From contig JAKACR010000116.1 of assembly GCA_021821225.1 (NCBI GenBank), forward strand, positions 1 to 8,281: a stretch of 8,281 nucleotides of DNA. Reading direction: 5' to 3'. Every line of letters begins with the position of its first letter. Position 1 is the stretch's first letter. The notes under the pieces were generated by a model, which saw nothing but the letters and a program-made list of their open reading frames with translations, was not told the DNA's origin and ran no database searches. A program made the translations under genes and the position numbers. Positions 1 to 6,731 of the stretch are shown here, piece after piece. This DNA is from Bacillota bacterium (GTDB lineage: Bacteria; Bacillota; Bacilli; Alicyclobacillales; SLC66).

Positions 1-32
1 ATGCCTTTGTCTAACTGAGCCGTTTCTACACG

Positions 33-67
33 CAGACGGACAGGAGCCTGATGGCCCTGTCCGTCTG
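33..67. repeat. Perfect 12-bp inverted repeat / stem-loop (possible terminator)
   Basis: CAGACGGACAGG (33-44) is exactly complementary to CCTGTCCGTCTG (56-67). Inside, GCC (46-48) can pair with GGC (53-55) around a TGAT loop, so with one bulged A the stem reaches 15 bp. Neither side carries a good run of T: the plus strand continues TCTTGC and the minus strand continues CGTGTAG. It is therefore a weak candidate as a U-tract terminator. A stop codon in the plus strand lies about 20 bp to the left (TAA at 12-14 or TGA at 16-18, depending on frame), so it could end a plus-strand gene lying outside the window, or end lonB transcription on the minus strand. The inverted repeat is certain; its role is not. 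Confidence 0.55.
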
Positions 68-78
68 TCTTGCAAATG

Positions 79-236
79 GGGTTTCGCTGCCAGCCGACGT
101 CATTCCCTATGCCCTTTGCTCGGACACCGCTATCGCTAAACTCGCCGGGCATATGGCATGGTGCCGGCCCAGCAAACCTTGCCAATAGCGCGGAACTCGC
201 GGCAAGCAAAGGGGATGACAACGGCCCAGCAAACCT
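79..236. repeat. Long imperfect nested inverted repeat (structured RNA or MITE-like element)
   Basis: The arms 79-120 and 205-236 are complementary in a series of blocks in the correct nested order: GGTTT (80-84) with AAACC (231-235), GCTG (86-89) with CAGC (227-230), GCCG (93-96) with CGGC (222-225), GTCAT (99-103) with ATGAC (215-219), and CCCTTTGCT (112-120) with AGCAAAGGG (205-213). Further in, CGCTAT (128-133) can pair with ATAGCG (185-190), and GCCGG (144-148) with CCGGC (164-168). The result is a rod about 158 nt long interrupted by small bulges. I see no credible protein in either strand here. It resembles a folded non-coding RNA or a small palindromic repeat element. I do not recognise a known RNA family, and no flanking U-tract terminator or clear target duplication was found. 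Confidence 0.5.
165..236. repeat. 15-bp direct repeat pair within the structured region
   Basis: CGGCCCAGCAAACCT occurs at 165-179 and again, identically, at 222-236. A shorter shared block, AACTCGC, precedes each copy (139-145 and 194-200), with a 2-nt difference in spacing. The two units therefore look like an imperfect duplication with a period of about 55-57 bp. The right copy forms part of the right arm of the long inverted repeat, so the left copy could compete for the same pairing partner near 80-96. Only two copies are present, so this is not a CRISPR array. Confidence 0.5.
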
Positions 237-275
237 GCAGACTGCCCTGTCGCGCAACTCATCAGATCAGGCATC

Positions 276-1985
276 TCACGCGCCGTGCACCGTCCCCTGT
301 GCGGCGGGAGTGACGCCGGACGCGATACCCGCTCCGGCTGTGGCGCTCACCGTCGGCAGTTGCACCGTATCCGTGAGCGCGTGCGCCAGGAGTTCAGCCA
401 GTGTGTTGACTGGCAGCACAAGGATTCCCTCCACATCGGCCAGTCGCTCCTGATAGTTCCCCGCAGGGATGAGGACCGTTTTTGCCCCCGCGTCGACAGC
501 CGCCTCCACCTTTGCAAAAACGCCGCCGACAGGCCGCACGTGCCCCTGGATGCTCAACTCGCCGGTCATGGCCACCAGGTTGTTCACAGGAATTCCCGTG
601 ACGGCAGAATAAATGGCGACCGCCATACTGACACCTGCCGAGGGACCGTCCACAGGGACTCCACCGGGAAAGTTCACATGAATGTCGTAGTCGCCCAAGG
701 GCAAGCCGGCGCAACGGCGCAGGGCCGTCACGACGTTGTCCAACGAGGCGCGCGCCATGCTTTTGCGCCGCAGCACGCGCACACCGCCTCCCAACTGCTC
801 CTCCTCCACAACGCCCGTGATCATCATCTTGCCGCGTCCGCGATGTTGCGCAGGCGTGGCAAACGCCTCCACCTCAAGCAGCAGGCCGGATGACGGACCG
901 TATACCGCCAAGCCGTTTACAACACCCACCTGCGGCTCATCCGCAACGTGCTTGTCCGGCCGCGGAGTCATGCGACTGCTTTGCACAACCCACTCCACAT
1001 CGCAGCGCCTGATCTCTTTCCTTCGTTCAGCTTGCGCCACACCCGCCGCCAACTGCACCAGATTTACGGCTTCCCGGCCGTTGATCAGATGTTTGATGGC
1101 CACGTCCAGCGCATCATCGGCAATGCCACACTCGATTTTTGCCGCCGCGCGGTGCACGATGACGCCGATCTCCTGCGCAGTCAGAGGGCGAAAGTAGATC
1201 TCCAGGCAACGCGAACGAATGGCGGGAGGAATCTCCTCCGGTTCCCTCGTCGTCGCGCCGACGAGGCGAAAATCGGCCGGAAGCCCGTTTTGGAAGATAT
1301 CGTGAATATGCGGCGGCAGGTTTGTGTCATCCGCACTGTAATACGCGCTTTCAAGCAACACCTTGCGATCTTCCAGAATCTTCAACAGTTTGTTCAACTG
1401 AATCGGGTGCAATTCACCGATCTCATCAATGAACAGAATACCGCCGTGGGCCTTCGTCACGGCACCCGGTTTGGGCTGCGGAATTCCCGCCATGCCCATC
1501 GCCCCGGCCCCTTGGTAGATGGGATCATGTACGGAACCGATGAGCGGATCCGCAATGCCCCGCTCGTCAAACCGCGCGGTGGTGGCATCCACCTCAAAAA
1601 AAACGGCATCCGTCAGGAACGGACTCCCCGCAGAGCGTTTTGCCTCTTCCAGCACGACGCGCGCTGCGGCCGTCTTTCCGACGCCTGGCGGACCGTAGAT
1701 CAGCACGTGCTGCGGATGTGGCCCGCAAAGGGCCGCGCGCAATGCCCTCAGTCCGTCCGCCTGTCCGACGATGTCCCCCAGATGGGTCGGCCGCGTCTTT
1801 TCCGACAGCGGTACCGCGAGCGAGATGGAACGCATGCGGCGCAGGCGCTCCAGTTCGCGTGTCGATTCCTTGTCAATCGCTGAACGGCTGTTTTTTTGCA
1901 TACGCAGCATATTAAAAAAGTAAAGCCCGACGATCCCTGCAAAAACCACCTGTAGAATCCCAAGCAATAGCAAGCCTGTGCTCAC
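276..1985 (-). CDS. lonB: LonB: membrane-anchored ATP-dependent Lon-type protease (forespore type)
   Basis: This is an AAA+ serine protease that unfolds and degrades proteins in an ATP-dependent way. In Bacillus the homologue is expressed in the forespore. At 569 aa it is close to the usual size of about 550 aa. Residues 4-25 form a hydrophobic N-terminal membrane anchor, and the large N-terminal substrate domain of LonA is absent. Walker A is GPPGVGKT (98-105), Walker B is ILFIDE (183-188), sensor 1 is GATT (243-246), and the arginines of AIRSR (255-259) are candidate arginine fingers. In the C-terminal protease domain the catalytic serine is S449 in GPSAGVSM and the lysine partner is K492 in VFAKVEAA. 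The last ~29 residues (541-569) are a low-complexity Ala/Gly/Thr tail. The start is GTG, 6 nt after a purine-rich site (AGGGAGGGA). A terminator and a separate promoter lie between it and clpX, so it is probably an independent unit. Confidence 0.95.
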   Translation of the reverse strand: MSTGLLLLGILQVVFAGIVGLYFFNMLRMQKNSRSAIDKESTRELERLRRMRSISLAVPLSEKTRPTHLGDIVGQADGLRALRAALCGPHPQHVLIYGPPGVGKTAAARVVLEEAKRSAGSPFLTDAVFFEVDATTARFDERGIADPLIGSVHDPIYQGAGAMGMAGIPQPKPGAVTKAHGGILFIDEIGELHPIQLNKLLKILEDRKVLLESAYYSADDTNLPPHIHDIFQNGLPADFRLVGATTREPEEIPPAIRSRCLEIYFRPLTAQEIGVIVHRAAAKIECGIADDALDVAIKHLINGREAVNLVQLAAGVAQAERRKEIRRCDVEWVVQSSRMTPRPDKHVADEPQVGVVNGLAVYGPSSGLLLEVEAFATPAQHRGRGKMMITGVVEEEQLGGGVRVLRRKSMARASLDNVVTALRRCAGLPLGDYDIHVNFPGGVPVDGPSAGVSMAVAIYSAVTGIPVNNLVAMTGELSIQGHVRPVGGVFAKVEAAVDAGAKTVLIPAGNYQERLADVEGILVLPVNTLAELLAHALTDTVQLPTVSATAGAGIASGVTPAAQGTVHGA

Positions 1986-2001
1986 ACCCGATCCCTCCCT
2001 C

Positions 2002-2025
2002 TACTGTCACAAGTTTTAGACAGTA
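2002..2025. promoter_or_regulatory. 24-bp interrupted palindrome overlapping the lonB promoter
   Basis: TACTGTC (2002-2008) and GACAGTA (2019-2025) are perfect inverted repeats separated by 10 bp. The site runs from the -10 region of the proposed lonB promoter across the expected transcription start. Most of it would not be in the transcript as a complete hairpin, so it fits a DNA operator better than an RNA structure. It matches neither CIRCE (the HrcA site) nor the CtsR heptad repeat. No regulator can be named. Confidence 0.4.
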
Positions 2026-2050
2026 TTTCCATCAGGAGAGACATATAAAC
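2021..2050 (-). promoter_or_regulatory. Sigma-F-like (forespore) promoter of lonB
   Basis: Read on the minus strand, GTTTA (2050-2046), a 15-nt spacer and GGAAATACTG (2030-2021) follow each other. The sigma-F pattern recalled from B. subtilis is about GYWTA, 15 nt, GGNRANAMTA, so all five -35 positions and nine of ten -10 positions fit. The start of transcription would be near 2014, leaving a leader of about 30 nt before the GTG start and its ribosome binding site. Forespore expression by sigma-F is the known mode for B. subtilis lonB, which supports the reading. The match is by eye, and sigma-G recognises related sites. Confidence 0.6.
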
Positions 2051-2096
2051 GACTAAACGATGACTGCCTGGTCTGCGATCGCCCATCCTGCGCACA

Positions 2097-2127
2097 GAAA
2101 AGGCCGGGTCCACTTCACCCGGCCTTC
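2097..2127 (-). terminator. Rho-independent terminator after clpX
   Basis: On the minus strand AAGGCCGGGT (2126-2117) pairs with ACCCGGCCTT (2109-2100) around a 7-nt loop, giving a 10-bp GC-rich stem followed by TTCTG, so the transcript carries a run of four U. It lies about 70 bp past the clpX stop codon and upstream of the lonB promoter. It should end the tig/clpP/clpX message and separate lonB from it. The U-run is short but adequate. On the plus strand there is no T-run after the stem, so it acts in one direction only. Confidence 0.75.
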
Positions 2128-2196
2128 CGGAATCAGATCGCCTGCACAGGAGGGAACTTTATCCCATGATGGGAACGGAATTTTGCAAGCCAACCA

Positions 2197-3480
2197 CTAG
2201 GCGGTTTCTTCCTTCTTCTTTTTCTTGCGCCCTTCGACCGTCGGTTCGCTGTCGAGCATGAGCATCGGCTCTTCCTTGTGCCTGACGGTGTCTTTCGTTA
2301 CGATGCACCGCCGCACATCCGAACGGGAAGGCAACTCGTACATCACATTCAACATGATCCCTTCGATAATCGCGCGCAATCCGCGGGCTCCCGTATTGCG
2401 TGAAATGGCCTCTTTAGCAATCTCCGCCAAGGCGTCGTCGGAAAACTCCAGTTCCACCGAGTCCATCTCAAGCAACCGCTGGTATTGTTTTACCAGCGCA
2501 TTCTTCGGTTCCGTGAGAATCTGCTTGAGCGCCGCCTCATCCAGTTTTTCCAGCGTCGCCACGACAGGAAGGCGACCGACGAACTCCGGAATCAGCCCGT
2601 ACTTCAACAGGTCTTCCGGCAACACCCGCTGCAGGATCTCGTTCTCCTTCAGCACCTGGCGCGACTCCTCGCTGGTGCCGAAACCGATGACTTTCCTGCC
2701 GAGCCGCCGCTTGATGATCGGCTCCATTCCATCAAACGCGCCGCCGCAGATGAAAAGGATATTGCTCGTGTCGATCTGGATGAATTCCTGGTGCGGATGT
2801 TTGCGGCCACCCTGCGGCGGAACGCTCGCCACCGTCCCCTCCAGGATCTTCAGCAACGCCTGCTGCACGCCCTCCCCCGACACATCCCGCGTAATCGACG
2901 GATTCTCCGACTTGCGCGCGATCTTGTCGATCTCATCAATGTAGATAATGCCCCGCTCGGCCTTCTCCACATCGTAATCCGCGGCCTGAATGAGCTTGAG
3001 CAGGATGTTTTCGACATCCTCGCCCACGTATCCGGCCTCCGTCAGGGAGGTGGCGTCGGCGATGGCGAACGGCACGTTCAGAATCCGCGCCAGCGTCTGC
3101 GCAAGCAGCGTCTTGCCCGATCCTGTCGGTCCGATGAGCAGGATGTTGCTCTTTGACAACTCGACATCGTCACTGTTCTTGCCGCCTGTGTTAATACGCT
3201 TGTAGTGGTTGTACACCGCCACGGCAAGCGACTTTTTTGCCCCTTCCTGACCGATGACGTAAGAATCGAGAATCTCCTTGATCTCGGCAGGTTTCGGGAC
3301 ATCTTTCAGTTCAAACTCCTCTTCGTCGCCGAGCTCCTCCTCGACGATCTCGTTGCACAACTCGATACATTCGTCACAGATGTAAACGCCCGGCCCCGCC
3401 ACGAGTTTGCGTACCTGATCCTGGGTCTTGCCGCAAAACGAGCATTTCAATTGCCCTTTCTCGTCGTTGAACTTGAACAT
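2197..3480 (-). CDS. clpX: ClpX: ATP-dependent unfoldase subunit of the ClpXP protease
   Basis: This hexameric AAA+ unfoldase recognises tagged or misfolded cytosolic proteins, unfolds them and feeds them into ClpP. The 427-aa length is typical. The N-terminal zinc-binding domain shows C13, C16, C35 and C38. Walker A is GPTGSGKT (117-124), the GYVG pore loop is at 150-153, Walker B is IIYIDE (178-183), the RKH loop is R226-K227-H228, and the IGF tripeptide that docks onto ClpP is at 265-267. A GAR sensor-2 motif follows in the small domain, and the C-terminus is a lysine-rich tail. The ATG start lies 12 nt after the clpP stop. Its ribosome binding site GAGGAGGGG overlaps the clpP TGA, which implies translational coupling and balanced synthesis of the two partners. 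Assignment is essentially certain. Confidence 0.98.
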   Translation of the reverse strand: MFKFNDEKGQLKCSFCGKTQDQVRKLVAGPGVYICDECIELCNEIVEEELGDEEEFELKDVPKPAEIKEILDSYVIGQEGAKKSLAVAVYNHYKRINTGGKNSDDVELSKSNILLIGPTGSGKTLLAQTLARILNVPFAIADATSLTEAGYVGEDVENILLKLIQAADYDVEKAERGIIYIDEIDKIARKSENPSITRDVSGEGVQQALLKILEGTVASVPPQGGRKHPHQEFIQIDTSNILFICGGAFDGMEPIIKRRLGRKVIGFGTSEESRQVLKENEILQRVLPEDLLKYGLIPEFVGRLPVVATLEKLDEAALKQILTEPKNALVKQYQRLLEMDSVELEFSDDALAEIAKEAISRNTGARGLRAIIEGIMLNVMYELPSRSDVRRCIVTKDTVRHKEEPMLMLDSEPTVEGRKKKKKEETA

Positions 3481-3492
3481 GGGTACCCCTCC

Positions 3493-4083
3493 TCACCGTA
3501 AGTCGGGCCGCACAACCACCTCGTCAATCAGGCCATACTCCTTCGCTTCCTCAGCGCTCATCCAATGGTCACGATCGATGTCCTGCTCCACTTTCTCCAG
3601 AGGTTGCCCCGTTCTGTCGGCATAGATGCGATTCAGCTTGCTCCTCGTCCGGAGGATCCATTCCGCGTGGATCTTGATGTCGGCCGCCTGGCCGCGCACG
3701 CCGCCGGACGGTTGATGGATCATGATCTCGCTGTTCGGCAATGCGAATCGCTTGCCTTTTGCACCGCACGTCAGGAGCAGGGACGCCATGCTTGCCGCAA
3801 GCCCAACACAGATCGTCGATACCTGTGGTTTAATGTACTCCATCGTGTCCAAAATGGCCAGACCCGACGTGACGGATCCACCGGGACTGTTGATGTAAAG
3901 ATTGATGTCTTTCTCAGCGTCTTCCGAAGCGAGAAACAGCAGTTGGGCGACCACCGAATTGGCCACAAAGTCGTCTATCGGCGTCCCGATGAAGATAATG
4001 CGGTCTTTCAACAATCTTGAGTAAATGTCGTAAGCGCGCTCTCCGCGGCTTGTCTGCTCAATGACCATCGGCACAAGATTCAT
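3493..4083 (-). CDS. clpP: ClpP: catalytic serine peptidase subunit of ClpXP
   Basis: ClpP forms a double heptameric barrel that hydrolyses polypeptides delivered by ClpX or other Clp ATPases. From the ATG at 4083 the protein is 196 aa, the normal ClpP length, with the classical triad S98 (GLAASMAS), H123 (IMIHQP) and D172 (DRDHWM), and the oxyanion-region motif NSPGGSV (65-71). The frame stays open upstream to an ATG at 4236, but the extra 51 residues look unlike any ClpP. The 4083 start also has a clear ribosome binding site, GGAGGGG, 8 nt before it, and begins with the typical sequence [21 protein letters not shown] therefore chose the shorter form. The N-terminal residues before V7 would be a short propeptide or the axial loop. 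clpX follows 12 nt downstream. Confidence 0.97.
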   Translation of the reverse strand: MNLVPMVIEQTSRGERAYDIYSRLLKDRIIFIGTPIDDFVANSVVAQLLFLASEDAEKDINLYINSPGGSVTSGLAILDTMEYIKPQVSTICVGLAASMASLLLTCGAKGKRFALPNSEIMIHQPSGGVRGQAADIKIHAEWILRTRSKLNRIYADRTGQPLEKVEQDIDRDHWMSAEEAKEYGLIDEVVVRPDLR

Positions 4084-4103
4084 CGCTGCGCCCCTCCACT
4101 CCG

Positions 4104-4112
4104 TGTATAACA
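4104..4112 (-). promoter_or_regulatory. Possible extended -10 promoter for clpP
   Basis: The minus strand reads TGTTATACA (4112-4104), an extended -10 (TG, one base, TATACA), about 21 bp before the clpP start. No good -35 lies at the normal distance: the hexamer 17 nt upstream is TGCGGC. Transcription from here would give a leader of about 15 nt carrying only the ribosome binding site. clpP may instead be transcribed mainly from the tig promoter. No CtsR or CIRCE operator is seen in the 155-bp tig-clpP gap, which also holds a small CTCGC-TTGC-GCGAG hairpin (4201-4214) lacking a T-run. Confidence 0.3.
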
Positions 4113-4238
4113 GCCGATGCCAAGCCGCCGCACCGAGTCTCCAATCGGACAGGCTTCCAGCGTTCCGACGGGAATCCAGCGAACGTCGCGGTAGAGCGGC
4201 CTCGCTTGCGCGAGCCATTTCCCTCATTTTACACAATA

Positions 4239-5531
4239 TCAGGCGGTCGCGCTATGACTGACCAAAAAGTCGACTGTTTTCCGCGTGCGGATGCCCTCTT
4301 TAAACAGTTCAAGCCCCGGATCGCGATCAAGCAGAACTTTCTTCGCCTCGGAAAACGGTGCGCCGATGGAATCGGCGAGCTTCTGCACTTCGAGGTCGCA
4401 CTCCTCGTCGTTTACCTCGATCCCTTCCGCATGGGCAATCGCTTCTAACACGAGCGTCGACTTGACGCGCTGCTCGGCGTCCGTGCGAAACTGGGCGCGC
4501 AACTCCTCCGTTGTGAGCCCCGTGAATTCCTGGTAGGCATCAAGCGGAACTCCCTGCTGTTGAAGCCTGCCCTCGAATTCCCGCATCTGATGATCGATCT
4601 CCACATCGATCATCACCTCGGGAATGTCGACCGCAGCCTGCTCCACTGCGCGCTGCGCAACGCTGTCCCGCATATAATGCTCGCGCTCATGGTCCATCCT
4701 GTGTTCCAGGTTGTGCACGAGATCATTCTTCAGTTCTTCAAACGTCTCGAACTCGCTGATGTCCTTCGCAAAGTCATCGTCCAGTTCGGGCAGCACCTTG
4801 CGTTTGATGTCATGAATCCGGCACTTGAAGAGCGCCTCTTTGTCACGCAATGATTTCACGTGGTAATCTCCGGGAAACGTCACGGTGAACTCGGCGTCCT
4901 CTCCTTGTTGGAGTCCGACGAGCTGATCCTCGAACCCGGCCACCATCGTTCCGGAACCGATCTCCAGTTGGAAATTCTCCGCCTCTCCGCCTTCAAACGG
5001 CTCTTCATCCACAAATCCGTTGAAATCCAGGACAATCCGGTCTCCCCGTTCCACAGCGCCGTTTTCAACCACGTGCCATTCCGCATGCCCCTGACGCAGC
5101 CGTTCCAGTTCTTCTTCGATCTCATTTTCACCGACAACGAACTCCCGCGGTTCGTACTGAATGTTTTTGTAGTCTCCCAGGATCACCTCGGGTTTCACGG
5201 TGATCCTTGCGGTAAAGCGCAGTGATTTGCCTTGCTCCATCTGCTGCACGTCGATTTCCGGCCGACTCACGGGCTCGACCTCGGCCTCCTGCACAGCCTG
5301 CGAATACGCCTGCGGCAACAGGATGTCAAGCGCATCTTCGTACAGTGAGGCGACACCGAAGCGCGCCTCAAATATCTTGCGCGGAACCTTTCCCTTCCGA
5401 AAACCGGGAACGTTCACCCGCTGCACCACTCGTTTGAAAGCCCGATCAATCGCCGATGAGACCTGTTCCGGCTCCACTTCGACTTCCAGCACGCCCACAT
5501 TGGGCTCTATCTTTTCCCATTTAACCGCCAT
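4239..5531 (-). CDS. tig: Trigger factor: ribosome-associated chaperone and prolyl isomerase
   Basis: Trigger factor binds the ribosome at the exit tunnel, shields nascent chains and catalyses peptidyl-prolyl isomerisation. At 430 aa it has the usual length. The N-terminal domain (about 1-115) carries the ribosome-docking signature GFRKGKVPR (43-51). The FKBP-like isomerase domain spans roughly 160-245, with [14 protein letters not shown] and the [14 protein letters not shown] segment. The remainder (about 250-430) is the helical substrate-cradling C-terminal domain. The ATG start is preceded by GGAGG at 7 nt. It is the promoter-proximal gene of the cluster, upstream of clpP and clpX. Placing a folding factor ahead of the ClpXP protease is a conserved arrangement across Bacillota. 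Confidence 0.97.
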   Translation of the reverse strand: MAVKWEKIEPNVGVLEVEVEPEQVSSAIDRAFKRVVQRVNVPGFRKGKVPRKIFEARFGVASLYEDALDILLPQAYSQAVQEAEVEPVSRPEIDVQQMEQGKSLRFTARITVKPEVILGDYKNIQYEPREFVVGENEIEEELERLRQGHAEWHVVENGAVERGDRIVLDFNGFVDEEPFEGGEAENFQLEIGSGTMVAGFEDQLVGLQQGEDAEFTVTFPGDYHVKSLRDKEALFKCRIHDIKRKVLPELDDDFAKDISEFETFEELKNDLVHNLEHRMDHEREHYMRDSVAQRAVEQAAVDIPEVMIDVEIDHQMREFEGRLQQQGVPLDAYQEFTGLTTEELRAQFRTDAEQRVKSTLVLEAIAHAEGIEVNDEECDLEVQKLADSIGAPFSEAKKVLLDRDPGLELFKEGIRTRKTVDFLVSHSATA

Positions 5532-5601
5532 CTGACGTCCTCCGCTTCTTTAATTATGGCGCCCGCGTCGGGGATATGCCCAGCCAAAGGACACTGCCAT
5601 C

Positions 5602-5614
5602 GGCTTTCGAAGCC
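5602..5614 (-). other. Small stem-loop at the 5' end of the tig transcript
   Basis: GGCTT (5602-5606) pairs with AAGCC (5610-5614) around a 3-nt loop. It sits right at the expected transcription start from the tig promoter, so the message would begin with a short hairpin. Such 5' hairpins can protect a transcript from decay; that role is inferred. The leader from here to the start codon is about 75-80 nt and shows no riboswitch motif I recognise. Confidence 0.3.
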
Positions 5615-5616
5615 TT

Positions 5617-5645
5617 ATTATAACTTGCAGGGCCTGTACAAGCAA
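5617..5645 (-). promoter_or_regulatory. Sigma-A type promoter of tig
   Basis: On the minus strand a consensus -10 TATAAT (5622-5617) lies 17 nt after TTGCTT (5645-5640), which matches three of six -35 positions. Transcription would start near 5610. This is the best housekeeping promoter upstream of the tig-clpP-clpX cluster and probably drives all three genes. Confidence 0.65.
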
Positions 5646-5652
5646 TGCGGTC

Positions 5653-5679
5653 TTGACACCGATATCGCCCTGATACAAT
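5653..5679 (+). promoter_or_regulatory. Sigma-A type promoter of the Gfo/Idh/MocA gene
   Basis: A perfect -35 TTGACA (5653-5658) is followed after 15 nt by TACAAT (5674-5679), preceded by TG at 5671-5672, which makes an extended -10. The spacer is shorter than the ideal 17 nt; the TG element may compensate. Transcription would start near 5686. An 8-bp palindrome, CGATATCG (5660-5667), sits in the spacer and could be an operator half or chance. The promoter lies only 7 bp from the -35 of the divergent tig promoter. Confidence 0.55.
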
Positions 5680-5716
5680 CATTGGGAGAGACATGCCGCA
5701 AGGAGGAGTGGATGAC

Positions 5717-6718
5717 GTGAAAATCAGATGGGGAGTTCTCGGATGCGCAGGGATTGCCGGACGTTCGGTCATTCCGGCCATTGCGCGGTCAGAGACGGGG
5801 AAACTCGGAGCAATCGCCAGCCGGAATGCCAAGCGCGCGCAGGGGTTCGCGGAACGTTTTGGCTTCCCGCAGTATTACGGCAGTTATCATGAAATGCTTG
5901 CCGACGCGGATATCGACGCAATCTACATCCCCCTGCCCAATCACATGCACAAGGAGTGGACGATCCGCGCGGCGGAAGCGGGCAAGCACGTGCTGTGCGA
6001 AAAACCGCTTGCACTTACGGCGGATGAGGCACGGGAGATGCGCATCGCCTGCGAACGGTCGGGCGTCTTGCTCTCCGAGGCGTTCATGTACCGTTACCAT
6101 CCGCGATACGACCGCGTCCGAGCCATCATCGCCAGCGGAGAGATCGGAGAAATCCGGGGAATCCAGGGCGTTTTCACGTTCAATAACGCCGATGACCTCG
6201 CAAACTTCCGCTTCAAGCCCGGCATGGGCGGCGGCGCGCTGTACGATGTCGGCTGCTATCCGATCAACGCCGCGCGCCTGCTGCTCGGTTCAGAGCCTGT
6301 CGCCGCTTCCGCGGTCGCACAGTATTCAGAAAGACACGGCGGCGTCGACATGCAATTCTCCGGCTTGCTGGAATTTGACAAGGATATCGCACTGACATTC
6401 CAGTGCGGCATGTGGACAGCGTTTCGCAATTCGCTTGAAATCGCCGGATCCGCCGGCCGCATCGACATTCCGTATGCGTTCACCTACCGCGATTCGGCAA
6501 ACGCCCACATTTATATCGAAACAGCCGGCGACCGCCGGGAGGAAACCGTCCCGCAGGTCAATGCATACACCGAGCAAATCGACCACATCGGACGGTGCCT
6601 GCTCGAAGGGACGCCGCTCCGGTTCCCGGCCGCCGACGCGGTGGCCAACATGCGTGCGATCGACGCCTGCCTGTCGGCCGCCGGCCGGCGGGAGCGAGTT
6701 CTGATTCCCCCGGAATGA
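5717..6718 (+). CDS. Gfo/Idh/MocA-family NAD(P)-dependent oxidoreductase
   Basis: This is a soluble dehydrogenase of the glucose-fructose oxidoreductase / inositol dehydrogenase type, which oxidises or reduces a sugar, polyol or related substrate. The substrate cannot be told from sequence alone. The N-terminal Rossmann fold shows GVLGCAGIAG (6-15), the family motif EKPLAL (95-100) contains the catalytic lysine K96, and the C-terminal domain has GGGALYDVGCYPI (171-183) with D177 and Y181. That motif pattern resembles the dihydrodiol / NADP-xylose dehydrogenase branch. I chose GTG 5717 (333 aa) because AAGGAGGAG (5700-5708) precedes it and the protein then begins KIRWGVLG, as is usual. The in-frame ATG at 5693 lies only about 7 nt after the expected transcription start. 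The gene is transcribed away from tig and converges on the transporter gene. Confidence 0.88.
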   Translation: MKIRWGVLGCAGIAGRSVIPAIARSETGKLGAIASRNAKRAQGFAERFGFPQYYGSYHEMLADADIDAIYIPLPNHMHKEWTIRAAEAGKHVLCEKPLALTADEAREMRIACERSGVLLSEAFMYRYHPRYDRVRAIIASGEIGEIRGIQGVFTFNNADDLANFRFKPGMGGGALYDVGCYPINAARLLLGSEPVAASAVAQYSERHGGVDMQFSGLLEFDKDIALTFQCGMWTAFRNSLEIAGSAGRIDIPYAFTYRDSANAHIYIETAGDRREETVPQVNAYTEQIDHIGRCLLEGTPLRFPAADAVANMRAIDACLSAAGRRERVLIPPE

Positions 6719-6729
6719 AACGGGGAATC
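6703..6729. terminator. Stem-loop spanning two convergent gene ends (possible bidirectional terminator)
   Basis: GATTCCCC (6703-6710) pairs with GGGGAATC (6722-6729), an 8-bp stem with an 11-nt loop that contains the oxidoreductase stop codon. It lies between the convergent oxidoreductase and transporter genes, which are only 13 bp apart. Neither strand has a proper T-run after the stem (plus: CTTCAAC; minus: AGAACTC), so termination may be weak or factor-dependent. Confidence 0.4.
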
Positions 6730-6731
6730 CT

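Noticed and set aside
165..236. Possible CRISPR repeats
   Set aside because: Only two 15-bp copies, inside a larger inverted repeat, with no regular array.
79..236. SRP RNA, 6S RNA, tmRNA or RNase P RNA
   Set aside because: The GGAAGCAGC-type SRP core, tmRNA ends and RNase P core motifs are absent; a 6S-like rod is conceivable, but I see no defining central bubble or terminator.
70..453. 127-codon plus-strand open frame over the left-edge repeats
   Set aside because: It crosses the inverted-repeat region and runs antisense into lonB; composition and lack of a ribosome site argue against coding.
285..893. 202-codon plus-strand open frame opposite lonB
   Set aside because: It is antisense to the conserved LonB protease domain, its translation is His/Arg-rich without family features, and it has no ribosome binding site.
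948..1883. 311-codon plus-strand open frame opposite lonB
   Set aside because: It is a shadow of the GC-rich lonB coding strand; the AAA+ motifs on the minus strand settle the coding direction.
2162..2174. Short palindrome TCCCATGATGGGA after clpX
   Set aside because: As an RNA hairpin it has only about 4 bp of stem and no T-run; the stronger stem at 2100-2126 explains termination.
4084..4238. CtsR or CIRCE heat-shock operator before clpP
   Set aside because: No GGTCAAA-type heptad repeats and no TTAGCACTC/GAGTGCTAA pair were found on either strand.
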